A stretch of DNA of 21,381 nt from Lachnospiraceae bacterium (GTDB lineage Bacteria > Bacillota > Clostridia > Lachnospirales > Lachnospiraceae), in the NCBI GenBank assembly GCA_003535955.1, contig DPZM01000095.1:1277-22657 (forward strand), in the 5' to 3' direction. How positions within the stretch are numbered: the stretch's first letter is position 1; every line of letters starts with the position of its first letter. Under the pieces are notes generated by a model. That model saw only the letters and a list, made by a program, of their open reading frames with translations. It was not told the origin of the DNA and did not search any database. Shown in pieces: positions 7,782-16,142 of this stretch. Both the position numbers and the translations under genes were made by a program.

Positions 7782-9251
7782 ATGAAAAAGATACTTAAGA
7801 TACTTTATTTTGCATACACAACCATTGCTTTTTTTATATGTTCATGTGGCGTCTTTCTGATAAGATGGTATAAAACTACGTTGAACATAACGTTTTCCAT
7901 ACTGGTTTATACGGCAAAAACTCCGCTTGAGGGAGCAAATACCGATATTGTCACACAAGCGGTAAAGGCTCTTATTCCCGGATTTATCCTGTGGATTTTC
8001 CTGATGATCATATTTGCTGCTCTTATTAAAAGAGGCAATTCCAAACGATCATACAGGGTAATCGCGGCAGGGCTTTCAATTGCGGCAGGTGTCTGCATGG
8101 TCATCATGATGCTGTATATAGACAGGCAGCTGCAGATATCCGAATACTTCAAGGGTAAAATGAATGAGTCGCATTTTGTGGAGACTTATTATGTGGAACC
8201 GGACATTTCAGCTATAGAGTGTGACAAGAAGAGAAACCTTATATATATATATCTGGAAAGCATTGAGACTTCATTTGCGGATGAAGAATCGGGAGGTAGA
8301 CAGAAGGAGATCAATTACATTCCCAATCTTACCGAAATGGCATTTGAGAACAGCTTTTTTTCAAACAGTGATAAGCTGGGAGGATTCAGAAATGTTAATG
8401 GCACCAATTGGACGGCAGCTGCAACATTTGCCTCGCAATCCGGCCTCCCTTTACTGTCTCCCGCAGGAGGTTCGGCAATATTTTCTGACTTTAAGACGGT
8501 CGTGACCATAGGCGATATACTTAAGGCTAAGGGTTATTATCAGGAATATATTTGCGGTAGTAAAGCAGAATACGGGGGCAGGAAGCAGTTTTTCACAAAT
8601 CACGGGGGATATGATATTCTTGATCATACAGAGGCTATAAAACGCGGATTCATACCGGGCGATTATAATGTATGGTGGGGGTATGAAGACAGGGTATTAT
8701 ATAATATAGCAAAACAGGAACTTAACAGGATATCGCTGGAAGGGAAACCCTTTAACATCACAATGCTCACAGTGGATACACATTTTGAAGAAGGATATAT
8801 GTGTGAACTGTGTGAACATGAGTATCCCGAGCAGATGGCTAATGTGATAAAATGTGCGGACAGACAGGTAGCTGATTTTGTTAAGTGGTGTTCCGAGCAG
8901 GAATGGTATGATGATACCCTGATAGTCATTCAGGGAGATCATCCTGCAATGTTTCAGGCTCTTATCGAGGGTATTCCCTATGATGATCGTACCGCATACG
9001 ATTGCTTCATTAATGCATGCTCAGACGATGGGGATACCAGATATGAAAACAGGCAGTTTACGGCAATGGACCTGATGCCAACGACACTTGCTGCGATGGG
9101 ATATACGATTCCCGGTGACCGTTTGGGACTTGGAACAAATCTTTTTTCGGATAGGGAAACGTTATGTGAGGAGTTTGGTTTTTTTGAGCTTAATGCGGAA
9201 CTGTACAGGCATTCTCAATTCTATCTGGATAAACTGATAGGCGGGGATTAA
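7782..9251 (+). CDS. LtaS/MdoB-like phosphoglycerol transferase (sulfatase fold)
   Basis: A 489-residue membrane-anchored enzyme predicted to transfer glycerol phosphate, probably from phosphatidylglycerol, to an acceptor outside the cell. Three membrane segments (about 5-27, 62-86 and 92-113) precede a large outer alkaline-phosphatase/sulfatase domain; canonical LtaS has five, so the plan is closer to MdoB. Catalytic features are in place: E159 in YLES (metal), the presumed nucleophile T211 in GTNWTAAATFASQSG, H334 in VDTHFEEGY, and D386-H387 in GDHPAM. It lies 15 bp after the MBOAT gene with AGGAAGG upstream. In this setting it more likely decorates the glycan than builds a free lipoteichoic acid, but that is inference. 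Phosphoethanolamine transfer is a less likely alternative. Confidence 0.85.
   Translation: MKKILKILYFAYTTIAFFICSCGVFLIRWYKTTLNITFSILVYTAKTPLEGANTDIVTQAVKALIPGFILWIFLMIIFAALIKRGNSKRSYRVIAAGLSIAAGVCMVIMMLYIDRQLQISEYFKGKMNESHFVETYYVEPDISAIECDKKRNLIYIYLESIETSFADEESGGRQKEINYIPNLTEMAFENSFFSNSDKLGGFRNVNGTNWTAAATFASQSGLPLLSPAGGSAIFSDFKTVVTIGDILKAKGYYQEYICGSKAEYGGRKQFFTNHGGYDILDHTEAIKRGFIPGDYNVWWGYEDRVLYNIAKQELNRISLEGKPFNITMLTVDTHFEEGYMCELCEHEYPEQMANVIKCADRQVADFVKWCSEQEWYDDTLIVIQGDHPAMFQALIEGIPYDDRTAYDCFINACSDDGDTRYENRQFTAMDLMPTTLAAMGYTIPGDRLGLGTNLFSDRETLCEEFGFFELNAELYRHSQFYLDKLIGGD
8240..8252 (+). repeat. Short TA dinucleotide tract inside the phosphoglycerol transferase gene
   Basis: Thirteen bases of alternating T and A (six and a half units) encode part of the strand leading to the metal-binding E159. 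A change of one unit would shift the frame and cut the enzyme before its catalytic domain. The tract is short, and AT-rich codons for Ile and Tyr could produce it without selection. Confidence 0.4.
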
Positions 9252-9272
9252 AAGGAAGTATAGGAGGTGTCA

Positions 9273-10220
9273 GTGGATAAAAGCAGGGAACATTTATATT
9301 ATATAGATATATTAAGGATCATATCTGTTTTGGCGGTACTCTTTGCCCATGTTAACCTTGATTATGTGTACTGGTGTTATTGGAGTGTGGTGTTGTTTAC
9401 GGTTATTAGCGGTGGACTGATGCTGACACATGATAGGATTGATATCAAAAGATTGTATACAGTTAATATATTTCGTGTAGTAACTGCTTTCTTCTTTTGG
9501 TCCTGTGTTTATTCCCTTTCAGAACATGTTTTATTGCCGCACAGAGATGGTAAGTACGTGAATTTTAAGTTGATGATAACAAGTATATTTGAAGGTCATT
9601 TTCACCTTTGGTACTGCTATATGATCATCGGCCTTTTTATTCTTGCACCCTTTATTAAGGCTGCGATTGAATATGATGAGAAGATAGGGCTCTATTTCCT
9701 GGTGATCGCGTTCTTTTTTTCAATCCTGGTTCCTGCATTGCAGGAATTAAGACCTTTTGCGTGGACAACAGGGATAACCGGAAATATCGGTCTTGGCGGG
9801 TTCAGATTTGCGGCATATTTCGTTCTGGGATATTATCTTATGAAATACAAACCGGATAAATATTTAAGGAGAATATTACTGGTTGCGGGAGTGCCTGCCT
9901 TGATACTTTTTGTTTTGTTTGCGCGATCGTCCATGCGTACAGTGCTTGAAACATGTATCGCCGCATGGTTGTTTTTGCTGGCAGAGAGCTTTTTTACCAT
10001 CAAGAACAAATGGGTAGCATCCTTCATTGCAATGCTCGGCGATGCGGTATTCGGAGTGTACCTTATACATGAGTTGTTTAACATGATATATGACAGGATG
10101 TTCGGCTTGACATATACGGGCCTTTATGATTTCGGAAAGTATTTGTTTACGGTTCTGTTAAGCTTTATTTGCATTATCCTTATTCGAAAAAAACACAGGA
10201 TAGCCGGTTTTATATCTTAG
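9273..10220 (+). CDS. Acyltransferase 3 family membrane protein (WecH/OafA-like), first of two
   Basis: A 315-residue polytopic membrane protein of the acyltransferase 3 family, which O-acylates surface sugars using an acyl donor from the cytoplasm. The N-terminal signature is visible: YYIDILRIISVLAVLFAHV, with the conserved R15 and H26. Further family segments are HLWYCYMIIGLFILAPF in the middle and VFGVYLIHELF near the C-terminus. About ten hydrophobic segments are expected, and no C-terminal SGNH domain is attached. I chose the GTG at 9273 because AGGAGG at 9262-9267 lies five bases upstream; the in-frame GTG at 9267 overlaps that site. The gene follows the phosphoglycerol transferase by 21 bp and is followed by a second member of the same family. 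Class is firm; the acylated sugar is unknown. Confidence 0.9.
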   Translation: MDKSREHLYYIDILRIISVLAVLFAHVNLDYVYWCYWSVVLFTVISGGLMLTHDRIDIKRLYTVNIFRVVTAFFFWSCVYSLSEHVLLPHRDGKYVNFKLMITSIFEGHFHLWYCYMIIGLFILAPFIKAAIEYDEKIGLYFLVIAFFFSILVPALQELRPFAWTTGITGNIGLGGFRFAAYFVLGYYLMKYKPDKYLRRILLVAGVPALILFVLFARSSMRTVLETCIAAWLFLLAESFFTIKNKWVASFIAMLGDAVFGVYLIHELFNMIYDRMFGLTYTGLYDFGKYLFTVLLSFICIILIRKKHRIAGFIS

Positions 10221-10243
10221 GAATTGTCTTGAGGGATTGTGGA

Positions 10244-11383
10244 ATGAAAAATAAAAGAAGGATATATGGTATAGATATTGTCCGGATTTTTTCCTGCATC
10301 AGTGTTTATACCCAGCATTATCTGGGAATGGAGCTTGATAATTCCAAGGACGCTGTCGGAGCATTCAGGGAATCCCCTTGGTTTAAGAGTATATTCGGGA
10401 TATTCTGGGGAGAACTGGTGCTGATCTCCTTTTTTGTGATATCGGGTTTTTTTATAACCTATAATTCAGACAGAGGCCGGGATTTACGGGATAGGCTCAG
10501 AAGCTGTGTATACAGGTGTCTTAGTATAATAATTCCGACCGCGTTTGTTATTCTGTTTACAGCATTTGTCACTATGATCATGAGACTGTTTGACATGTCG
10601 GATATGTTTAGCCTTAAGGAAGTCGGAAGAGATATGTTTAAGGTTCTGGTGGGGATTCCCGGGGATAAGCATATTCACTACGCCTATCCTCTTTGGTTCC
10701 AGCATTTTATGCTCATGGGATACATTTACGGTTATGTGTTTGTTGCGCTTTTTGCAAAGTATGATAGGTTAAGGCCCGTAGCATATGTGGCGGTACTTGT
10801 ATATTCACTGTTTAATTCGGAATATACATATATGGTGTTTATGGGCATGGCGGCAGGAGAGATCTGTTCTGACCGCAATGCACCGAGAATGCCGGTATTC
10901 CTTCGTAATAACGGTATTTGTTCGGTGCTTTTGCTTGCGATCATGTCTGTTATGGCCGCCGTATACAGTATGGACTATGACCGGCCGATAATATACGGTC
11001 CGGCAGCTTTATTTATCTCACTTATCCTGATACTGATATTTTGTATCGATAAGAATCTGTGTGCCGGACCGGATGAAACCCGCAGGGAGTATCCATCGCG
11101 ATGGCATAAGATCATTGATTTTTTGTCTGAAAATACATATGCCTGTTACCTTATACATTTTTTTGTATTTTGCTCTTTGATGAGGATAATATACAGGCTT
11201 TCTTTCCGGATTCCCATTATTTGGAAGGATAACAATACGGGTTGTATTGTTATGTATGTTATGATGACTTTGCTTGTTTGGACCGGTGCCTTATTTTTTA
11301 CTAAATTTGTCCTGTCCCCGTTAAAGAGAATATATGATGTTATCTGGAAGGGGATACAGGGTATGCTGGCTCAGACGGACTGA
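10244..11383 (+). CDS. Acyltransferase 3 family membrane protein, second of two
   Basis: A 379-residue polytopic protein of the acyltransferase 3 family. The family's N-terminal pattern is present as YGIDIVRIFSCISVYTQHY, with R14 and H25 in the expected places, and the late segment NTYACYLIHFFVF matches the closing membrane helix. In the middle, YPLWFQHFMLMGYIYGYVF corresponds to the H/Q-L-W-F region of the family. The frame stays open upstream to an ATG at 10169, but that start would overlap the previous gene by 52 bp; the ATG at 10244 has GAGGG eight bases upstream and gives the normal family beginning. It differs clearly from the preceding acyltransferase, so the two probably modify different positions or use different acyl groups (inference). 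Confidence 0.85.
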   Translation: MKNKRRIYGIDIVRIFSCISVYTQHYLGMELDNSKDAVGAFRESPWFKSIFGIFWGELVLISFFVISGFFITYNSDRGRDLRDRLRSCVYRCLSIIIPTAFVILFTAFVTMIMRLFDMSDMFSLKEVGRDMFKVLVGIPGDKHIHYAYPLWFQHFMLMGYIYGYVFVALFAKYDRLRPVAYVAVLVYSLFNSEYTYMVFMGMAAGEICSDRNAPRMPVFLRNNGICSVLLLAIMSVMAAVYSMDYDRPIIYGPAALFISLILILIFCIDKNLCAGPDETRREYPSRWHKIIDFLSENTYACYLIHFFVFCSLMRIIYRLSFRIPIIWKDNNTGCIVMYVMMTLLVWTGALFFTKFVLSPLKRIYDVIWKGIQGMLAQTD

Positions 11384-11410
11384 GATATTGCCGTCGGGAA
11401 GGATTTTTAT

Positions 11411-13183
11411 ATGATCAGGAAAATCAGACAGTTTTTGATGCTTTTTAAGAACATGATGGAGGTCCTCGACTCCGGACAGAGGAGGAACTGCGCTTTTGTT
11501 TTTGCACTGATAGTGTTCGGGGGATTTCTTGAATTACTGGGCGTGTCCGCGGTTCTGCCGGTGGTTGAGATGATCCTGACCCCGGATGATTTTAAAAAGA
11601 GTCAGATATATCATATTCTTGTAGGGATTGCTCATGTTGACAGCGACAAGAAGATAATCCTGTTGCTATCGGTAGGTGTGGCAGTATTGTACCTTGTAAA
11701 AAATCTGTATCTTACATTTTCCACCTATAAACAGACGTCACTTGTAGCAAATGTAAGATATACGATGTCAGAAAAAACCCTGAGTGCATATATGAAAAAT
11801 GATTACAGTTTTTTTGTGAACGAGAACAGTTCAGTTGTTATCAGGGGAATGACCACAGATATTGATGCATATCTGAATTCTCTTCAGAATTTCTTTAATA
11901 TAGGAGTAAGGCTTGTAAATATTATCCTGATATGTATATGGCTGATGAAAACGGACATAATACTAACTCTGGTAGTCGTTATACTCGGCGTAATGGCTAT
12001 GGGCCTTATAACCGGCGTCTTTAAGCGTAAAATGAGATCGCTTGGTAAGATAAGGCGCGAGGTTGAAGGGAGTACACTGAAAAGCATCACCCAGATAGTG
12101 GCAGGGATCAAGGAAGTAAAGATACTGAATAAAAACAAATATTTTATAGAACTGTACGGAAAAGCCGTAAAGAACAGATGTTCCGTGGATGTGTGGTACA
12201 CTACCTTATCACCCTGCCCGGAGAGAATAATCGAAACCATTTTTATAGGTGGGTTACTTCTTTCCGTTGGCTTACTGTCATATCTGGGGCGAGTTGATAA
12301 CGCGTTTGTTGCCAACCTGGGTATTTTTGCAGTTGCAAGCTTCAGAATGCTTCCATTCGTTTCCCAGCTGTCAGGCGAAGTAAACATCATGATGTATGCG
12401 TATGAGCCTACGATGGCATCTTTACGGAATATAAAAGGAACCTTTAAAGAGGACAGGGTTGGAAGACCTGAGTGCGATACTATACAGAGCTTTGATGAAG
12501 AACTGGAGCTTAAAGATGTAGTGTTTTCATATGAGGACGGAACATATAATGTTCTTGATGGCGTTAACCTTAAAATAAAAAAGGGTGATGCGATTGCTCT
12601 CGTAGGTCCTTCGGGTGCAGGTAAAACAACCCTGGCCGATATTATACTGGGTCTGAACAGGATCAAATCGGGAGAAATACTGGTTGACGGAAAAGCTATA
12701 AATATGGGCGAGAATTCATGGGGCAGGCTTATTGGATATGTATCCCAGAATATTTTCATGCTAGATGACAGTATAAGGAATAATGTCGCATTCGGCTGTA
12801 AACCGGAGGAAATTGACGAGGTCAGGCTTAAGAATGTTATTGATCAGGCTCAGCTTACTGATTTTATAGCCTCTCTTCCCGATGGTCTTGATACCAACAT
12901 AGGAGAGGGAGGGGCCAAGGTATCAGGCGGACAGCGCCAGAGAATTGCCATAGCCAGGGCACTGTATCTTGATCCTGAAATACTCATTCTTGATGAAGCC
13001 ACATCCGCTCTTGATTCAGACACTGAGCAGGCAGTTATGGAAGCAATAGATATACTCAGATCAACCAAGACACTTATAATAGTAGCCCACAGGCTGTCTA
13101 CAATAGAGAAGTGCAGGCATGTTTACGAGGTGAGAGACGGATCGGTTTGCGAAAAACGGTTAAAGGATGGCAGGATCGAGTGA
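11411..13183 (+). CDS. ABC transporter, fused permease and ATPase, PglK/MsbA-like lipid-linked glycan flippase
   Basis: A 590-residue half-transporter expected to work as a homodimer. Residues 1 to about 330 form the membrane domain of roughly six helices, opening with the segment GGFLELLGVSAVLPVVEMIL that resembles PglK-type flippases. The ATPase domain has Walker A at 399-407 (GPSGAGKTT), the signature VSGGQRQR at 504-511, Walker B ending LILDEA with D528 and E529, and the switch-region AHRLS. In Campylobacter, PglK flips an undecaprenyl-diphosphate heptasaccharide; by analogy and by its place among glycosyltransferases, this protein probably flips the locus's own lipid-linked oligosaccharide. 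GAAGGA precedes the ATG. Export of a lipid or peptide cannot be excluded from sequence alone. Confidence 0.88.
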   Translation: MIRKIRQFLMLFKNMMEVLDSGQRRNCAFVFALIVFGGFLELLGVSAVLPVVEMILTPDDFKKSQIYHILVGIAHVDSDKKIILLLSVGVAVLYLVKNLYLTFSTYKQTSLVANVRYTMSEKTLSAYMKNDYSFFVNENSSVVIRGMTTDIDAYLNSLQNFFNIGVRLVNIILICIWLMKTDIILTLVVVILGVMAMGLITGVFKRKMRSLGKIRREVEGSTLKSITQIVAGIKEVKILNKNKYFIELYGKAVKNRCSVDVWYTTLSPCPERIIETIFIGGLLLSVGLLSYLGRVDNAFVANLGIFAVASFRMLPFVSQLSGEVNIMMYAYEPTMASLRNIKGTFKEDRVGRPECDTIQSFDEELELKDVVFSYEDGTYNVLDGVNLKIKKGDAIALVGPSGAGKTTLADIILGLNRIKSGEILVDGKAINMGENSWGRLIGYVSQNIFMLDDSIRNNVAFGCKPEEIDEVRLKNVIDQAQLTDFIASLPDGLDTNIGEGGAKVSGGQRQRIAIARALYLDPEILILDEATSALDSDTEQAVMEAIDILRSTKTLIIVAHRLSTIEKCRHVYEVRDGSVCEKRLKDGRIE

Positions 13184-13212
13184 CAAAACTGACTCAGAAG
13201 GAGGAAACAGAT

Positions 13213-15165
13213 ATGGAGATGCTTATTGTTACATCGGATGCGGATATCCGTCTGCTTGAGTATTCCATTAATGATATCGTAGAGTATATAAAACCGAAAA
13301 AGATAATTGTGGCTGCAAACCTTGCGATGGTTGATGAGAAGACGGAAGCCGGACTTAAAGGAGCGTGCGGTGGTGATGTAAGCTTTGTTGATAATGACAG
13401 AATATATGAGGGATTAAATGGGGAGGCAGTCAGGAACGAACTTGAGAAGATAACGGGTACAACTGTCTCGGATTACTGCACACAATGGTATCTTCGCCAG
13501 TTTGTCAAGCTGGGGTACGCTTTTGACTGCGGGGAGAAGGAATACTTATTTATGGAAAGTGACCTGCTGCCCCTTAAGAAGCTTCCGGTTTATGACGGAC
13601 AAGGCAGACCCGTTATGTTTAATACTAAGGGTGACGGATCAGAGACAGGATCCGGGATTATGCTTATCAGACCGGACATCGTCAGGGAGATCACAGAGCA
13701 GATTAATAAAAGAGAAGACTTAGAGGGGGATATATGGTGGATAAGGATATTGAATTCGCTTAAACCGGACAGCCTTCTCAAAATGACTTTTTCGGTTTAC
13801 GATCTGTACGTATCTTATGTGAGAAAGGCTTATCCTGCTATCTATACCGACGCAAAGCTCAGGGTCTTTTACAGAGCAAGACGTCTTTTGGGTAAATTAC
13901 CGTCGAGGGAGCTTAAGCAGTGGGCGGGGAAGAACTATGACTGCATAAGGTTAAGAAGAAGTGACAGGCCATCCGAAAGCCTGATCAGGATAAACAGCAA
14001 CCGGCTGTTTCGTGCGATCGTTCCTGTGGCTTTTGAAGAATTTGTTGACAGATATTTTGAAATTCTGTCCGATAAATGGGTAAAGATCTGCCGCTTCAGC
14101 ATAAGAGAAAACCTCGGTAATGAGATAAACCGCCTTAGAAATCTTAAAAGGTACATTGAAGGAAGAAAAAAGCTTAATAACCAGGGTACGATGAACAAGG
14201 TGCCTGAGACTGACGGATGCATCGTATTGACACATTCGGGTACCAGACCGATCCCGGAATACACGGTTGATTGTGTTGAACAGATACGTCTGTTCAGCGA
14301 TATTCCTGTTCTTTTTATCTGCAGCAGGGAGAAGGAAATACCACAGCGTCTAAAAAAGATCGCCCGGATCGTTTATATCGAGGACATGCCTGTTAGCGAA
14401 AGGCACTTACGTTTCTTCAGGAAACTAAGCTCCTTCAAGGCCAATTTTGACAATTTTTTCCAGCATGCAACAGAGAGGTTTTTTATTATAGATGAGGCGA
14501 TGAGCTCTCTGAACCTTAAGAATGTCATACATATGGAAAATGATATAATGCTGTATGAAGACGCAAGGGTTTTGCTTGAAAAAATGAAGGAACAATATGA
14601 TGATATTACGGTTCCGCGTATGACCGAACAGTTCTGCATGGCTACCGTTATGTATATACCTGACAGTGACCGGATGAGGCGTTTCCTTGATTATGTGCTT
14701 GCTCATATCCTTGACAGGAAGTCAAATGATGTTAACAAAAAGACCAATGATATGATCATGCTGGCGGATTATCTTCGAGAAAACGGGAAAAATTCGCTGC
14801 CTTTGATAAACAAGGGGTATATTGATGAGCATGGTCTTGTTAATTCCAAAGGAGAGAAGGCACCTGATGAGTATATTGATGACTATTTCAAATATACCGA
14901 GAACTTCGGCGGCTTCTTCGATCCCCAGCCGATAGGACAATACCTTGGCGGAACGGACAGAAAGCCAAAGGGAGTTGCCAATAATGCCGGGTATTCGAAT
15001 GAATACAGTTATATCGATGTATCAAAACTGGATATAAGGTGGAAACAGCTGGGAGAAAGATCTGTTCCGATACTTGTCTGGAAGGACAGGGAGTACAGGA
15101 TATATAATTTGCATGTCCATTGTAAGGAACTAAACAGGTTCAGGAGTGATATAGAAAGAAGATGA
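13213..15165 (+). CDS. Two-domain glycosyltransferase: DUF6492-like domain fused to a second GT-A-like domain
   Basis: A 650-residue soluble protein that appears to hold two glycosyltransferase-like domains. The first, about residues 1-270, resembles DUF6492 proteins: TQWYLRQFVKLGYA followed by YLFMESDLLPL, where E115-S-D117 stands in the place of a DxD metal motif. The second, about 335-650, opens with GCIVLTHSGTRPIP, has IHMENDIMLY with E442-N-D444 as a second acidic motif, and later carries FFDPQPIGQYLGGTD and NLHVHCKEL. I chose the ATG at 13213 because AGAAGGAGG at 13196-13204 lies eight bases upstream; the longer frame from 13111 would overlap the ABC gene. The 3' end overlaps the next gene by 4 bp. 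Two sequential sugar additions by one protein is the natural inference. Domain naming is from memory and moderately sure. Confidence 0.68.
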   Translation: MEMLIVTSDADIRLLEYSINDIVEYIKPKKIIVAANLAMVDEKTEAGLKGACGGDVSFVDNDRIYEGLNGEAVRNELEKITGTTVSDYCTQWYLRQFVKLGYAFDCGEKEYLFMESDLLPLKKLPVYDGQGRPVMFNTKGDGSETGSGIMLIRPDIVREITEQINKREDLEGDIWWIRILNSLKPDSLLKMTFSVYDLYVSYVRKAYPAIYTDAKLRVFYRARRLLGKLPSRELKQWAGKNYDCIRLRRSDRPSESLIRINSNRLFRAIVPVAFEEFVDRYFEILSDKWVKICRFSIRENLGNEINRLRNLKRYIEGRKKLNNQGTMNKVPETDGCIVLTHSGTRPIPEYTVDCVEQIRLFSDIPVLFICSREKEIPQRLKKIARIVYIEDMPVSERHLRFFRKLSSFKANFDNFFQHATERFFIIDEAMSSLNLKNVIHMENDIMLYEDARVLLEKMKEQYDDITVPRMTEQFCMATVMYIPDSDRMRRFLDYVLAHILDRKSNDVNKKTNDMIMLADYLRENGKNSLPLINKGYIDEHGLVNSKGEKAPDEYIDDYFKYTENFGGFFDPQPIGQYLGGTDRKPKGVANNAGYSNEYSYIDVSKLDIRWKQLGERSVPILVWKDREYRIYNLHVHCKELNRFRSDIERR

Positions 15166-16112
15166 AAAGACTAAAGTGGCTTATACATGAAATTAAATGG
15201 TTGGTAATAGGCGGTCTGCATGTTATCACCGGAATATACTTCCTGAATGATAAAAAATACGGAAGGCATAAGCTTCATACGGCTGAAGAAGGGAATGCAT
15301 TTATCAGGAACAGTATAGCTTCGGGTGAACCGTTTGCCTATTGCAGATACAGTTATACGGAAATGGATATAATGATCCGGTCAAATACACAGAGGATGTT
15401 TGGAATACCAAGCACACGAAGGATAAAGTGGCTTTATATCTTTTGTAAACCGGGAGAGAGTAACCTTACAGGGGCTGTTAAATACGATACCCTCATGCGC
15501 GAGGCATTCAGCAAGGCGGATATAATAGGTATATGGCCTAATCTGCATATGGGTGATGCTCTTATTGAAATACAGGACACAAAGGATGATGTATTTGTAT
15601 CAGATGCAAGGGGAGTGGAACCTTTTCTTCATAATGAACCCTGGAGCATGTCACTTGAAGGCAAAAGAGTACTGGTTGTTTCACCTTTTTCCGAGGCGAT
15701 AAAGAATCAATATAAACGGAGGGAGCTTCTGTGGGACGATAAAAGGGTGCTCCCCGAATTTGAGCTTGAGACCGAAGATTCGATATGGTTTTACAAGGGT
15801 AAGAGAGATGAACGCTTCGGAGATTGGTTTGAAGCCTTCGATTATCTGTACGGGAGAATAATGTCGCATGATTTTGATATAGCTATATTGGGTTGCGGTT
15901 ATTTTGGATTTGCGCTGGCGGCAAAAATAAGGGAAGCCGGAAAGCAGGCCGTTCATATGGGTGGGGCTACACAGCTCCTGTTTGGGATAAGAGGTAAACG
16001 CTGGGATACAAATAAGAATATAAACAGGTTCTATAATGAATTCTGGATAAGGCCGGAGGAGAGTCTGAAGCCCGCTGATGATAAGAACCTTGACAATGGC
16101 TGTTATTGGTAA
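15162..16112 (+). CDS. GT-D-fold-like putative glycosyltransferase
   Basis: A 316-residue protein of a family usually annotated as hypothetical. Seen in it are an R-Y-S-x-T-E element at 62-67 (in FAYCRYSYTEMD) that recalls the nucleotide-sugar-binding R-x-G-D-G-E region of GT-D enzymes, a Rossmann-like strand GKRVLVVSPF, the segment DFDIAILGCGYFGFALAAKI, the strongly patterned GGATQLLFGIRGKRW at 267-281, and a C-terminal NGCYW. I recall that combination as a recurrent signature of proteins in polysaccharide clusters and take it to be related to the GT-D fold; catalysis has not been read from the sequence. A moderately hydrophobic stretch near residues 10-28 may associate with the membrane. 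Its ATG overlaps the previous stop (ATGA), so it is probably made together with the two-domain glycosyltransferase. Confidence 0.6.
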   Translation: MKRLKWLIHEIKWLVIGGLHVITGIYFLNDKKYGRHKLHTAEEGNAFIRNSIASGEPFAYCRYSYTEMDIMIRSNTQRMFGIPSTRRIKWLYIFCKPGESNLTGAVKYDTLMREAFSKADIIGIWPNLHMGDALIEIQDTKDDVFVSDARGVEPFLHNEPWSMSLEGKRVLVVSPFSEAIKNQYKRRELLWDDKRVLPEFELETEDSIWFYKGKRDERFGDWFEAFDYLYGRIMSHDFDIAILGCGYFGFALAAKIREAGKQAVHMGGATQLLFGIRGKRWDTNKNINRFYNEFWIRPEESLKPADDKNLDNGCYW

Positions 16113-16142
16113 GACATACCGGGGATAGAGGATTCAAATAAT

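Noticed and set aside
10169..10243. Longer N-terminus for the second acyltransferase-3 protein
   Set aside because: It would overlap the previous gene by 52 bp and adds 25 residues before the family's usual beginning; the ATG at 10244 has a good ribosome binding site.
11374..11395. Possible terminator after the second acyltransferase-3 gene
   Set aside because: GACGG and CCGTC can pair, but the stem is only 5 bp with a 12-base loop, and the following T run comes after a purine stretch that serves as the ribosome binding site of the ABC gene.
11884..12759. Long open frame of 291 codons on the - strand
   Set aside because: It lies wholly inside the ABC transporter gene, whose motifs are certain. 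Its translation is rich in Ser, Pro, Thr and Ile without domain features, as expected from antisense of a coding region.
13111..13212. Longer N-terminus for the two-domain glycosyltransferase
   Set aside because: The extra 34 codons lie largely inside the ABC gene in another frame; AGAAGGAGG just before 13213 decides for the shorter form.
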